A DNA stretch of 23,348 nt, taken from positions 1 to 23,348 of the forward strand of contig DATKZB010000105.1 in assembly GCA_035528235.1 (NCBI GenBank). Reading direction: 5' to 3'. How positions within the stretch are numbered: the stretch's first letter is position 1; the number at the start of each line of letters is the position of its first letter. A program made the translations under genes and the position numbers. Source of the DNA: DATKZB01 sp035528235 (lineage in GTDB: Bacteria > Planctomycetota > Phycisphaerae > FEN-1346). Below are positions 22,863 through 23,348 of this stretch, piece after piece. The notes below the pieces were generated by a model, which made no database searches, was not told where the DNA came from, and worked only from the letters and a program-made list of their open reading frames with translations.

Positions 22863-23348
22863 AACGCCTCCGCACCGACGCCGCCGCCCTCCTGGCCGAC
22901 GGCCGGGCCAAGATGGTCATCGGCTTCCGCACCCGCGGCCAGGCACGCGTGCCCGCCTTCGTCACCGACCCCGAGCAGACGGCCGACCTCGTGTACGACG
23001 CGGCGTGCCGGCTGAACCTGGCGGCGTACCTGCGCAAGACCGAGTTGCTGCGGTTCCGGCCGGTGGCGGTGGTCGCGCGGCCGGCGGCCATGCGGAGCCT
23101 GGCGATTCTGGCCGCCGAGGCCCAACTGGCGGCCGGCGACGTCCTCGTCCTGGCCGTCGACGACGACGCGTACCACGGCGTCCTCGACCTGCCGGGCACG
23201 GTCGCGCTCCTGAAGGAGAAGTACGCCGACCTGCCGCACGACGCCGAGGTCCTGAAACAGATCGAGGCGATCGCCGCCATGACACCCGACGAGCGCGCTG
23301 CGTTCTGGACCGAGCAGTTCGCCAAGTGCACCCGGTGCTACGCCTGCC
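22853..23348 (+). CDS. FrhB/FdhB-like iron-sulfur flavoprotein, truncated by window edge
   Basis: This frame stays open to the end of the window: 165 codons plus one base are visible. The ATG at 22853 follows GAGGAGG at 5 nt and overlaps the mvhD stop. The visible part has an N-terminal domain (VIGFRTRG..RVPAFV, YDAACRLNLAAYLRK, PVAVVARPAAMRSLAILAAEAQLAAGDVLVLAVD, YHGVLDLPG) like that in proteins related to F420-hydrogenase/formate-dehydrogenase beta subunits next to hdr genes. It then begins a cysteine motif KCTRCYAC (Cys159, 162, 165). It would supply electron entry to or exit from the Hdr-MvhD complex. Most of the protein is outside the window, so the call rests on context plus this half. 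Confidence 0.7.
   Translation, partial: MEIERLRTDAAALLADGRAKMVIGFRTRGQARVPAFVTDPEQTADLVYDAACRLNLAAYLRKTELLRFRPVAVVARPAAMRSLAILAAEAQLAAGDVLVLAVDDDAYHGVLDLPGTVALLKEKYADLPHDAEVLKQIEAIAAMTPDERAAFWTEQFAKCTRCYAC

Noticed and set aside
1..23348. tRNA, rRNA or phage genes
   Set aside because: None of the intergenic sequences read as a tRNA cloverleaf or rRNA segment, and no integrase, capsid or tail-like frames were seen.

Overview
The window looks like a piece of a high-GC Planctomycetota genome, probably an anaerobic lineage and plausibly a metagenome-derived contig. The evidence is the gene mix: a Tat/lipobox sulfatase, an exported Gfo/Idh/MocA oxidoreductase, a PmoA-like (DUF6807) exported protein, a large two-domain esterase-like hydrolase, two sodium:solute symporters, and a cytosolic HdrCBA-MvhD electron-transfer cluster. 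GC was judged by eye. The phylum is an inference from family content; there is no rRNA marker here.

Layout, left to right. Positions 1-214 hold palindromic repeats. A sulfatase (minus) follows at 215-1705, then a remnant of a small membrane-protein gene that runs into a repeat (1945-2226). A plus-strand catabolic block covers 2256-9106: Gfo/Idh/MocA oxidoreductase, two-domain alpha/beta-hydrolase, PmoA-like protein, sodium:solute symporter. A minus-strand block (9138-11886) holds an M20 peptidase, an NAD-dependent epimerase and a DapA-family lyase; the last two are joined by an apparent internal deletion. A second symporter (plus, 12162-13849) is broken by a 5-bp tandem duplication. A small HUH/Y1 transposase of the RAYT type (minus, 13955-14452) is flanked by hairpin repeats. 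A minus-strand sugar operon (14622-18431) encodes aldolase, isomerase and FGGY kinase. The plus-strand hdrC-hdrB-hdrA-mvhD cluster, ending in an FrhB-like iron-sulfur protein cut by the window edge, occupies 18882-23348.

Functionally, the left two thirds reads as exported polysaccharide/sugar degradation (desulfation, de-esterification, sugar oxidation, sodium-driven uptake). The sugar operon would turn an aldose into a ketose phosphate and then cleave it. The Hdr cluster would handle reduced ferredoxin/NADH or similar carriers during fermentative or anaerobic growth.

The most unusual layer is non-coding. Nearly every intergenic gap carries hairpin repeats. The main family has a TTAG tetranucleotide directly before a hairpin whose stem sequence varies. 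It often occurs as inverted pairs (TTAG...CTAA, about 80-96 bp), which is the architecture of REP sequences and REPINs. The only transposase gene in the window is a RAYT-like protein sitting between copies of one class. Two unrelated exported proteins start exactly 30 nt after a REPIN edge with nearly the same RBS and signal-peptide start. A second family uses GTGC before the hairpin, and two palindromes use GTAG/CTAC ends.
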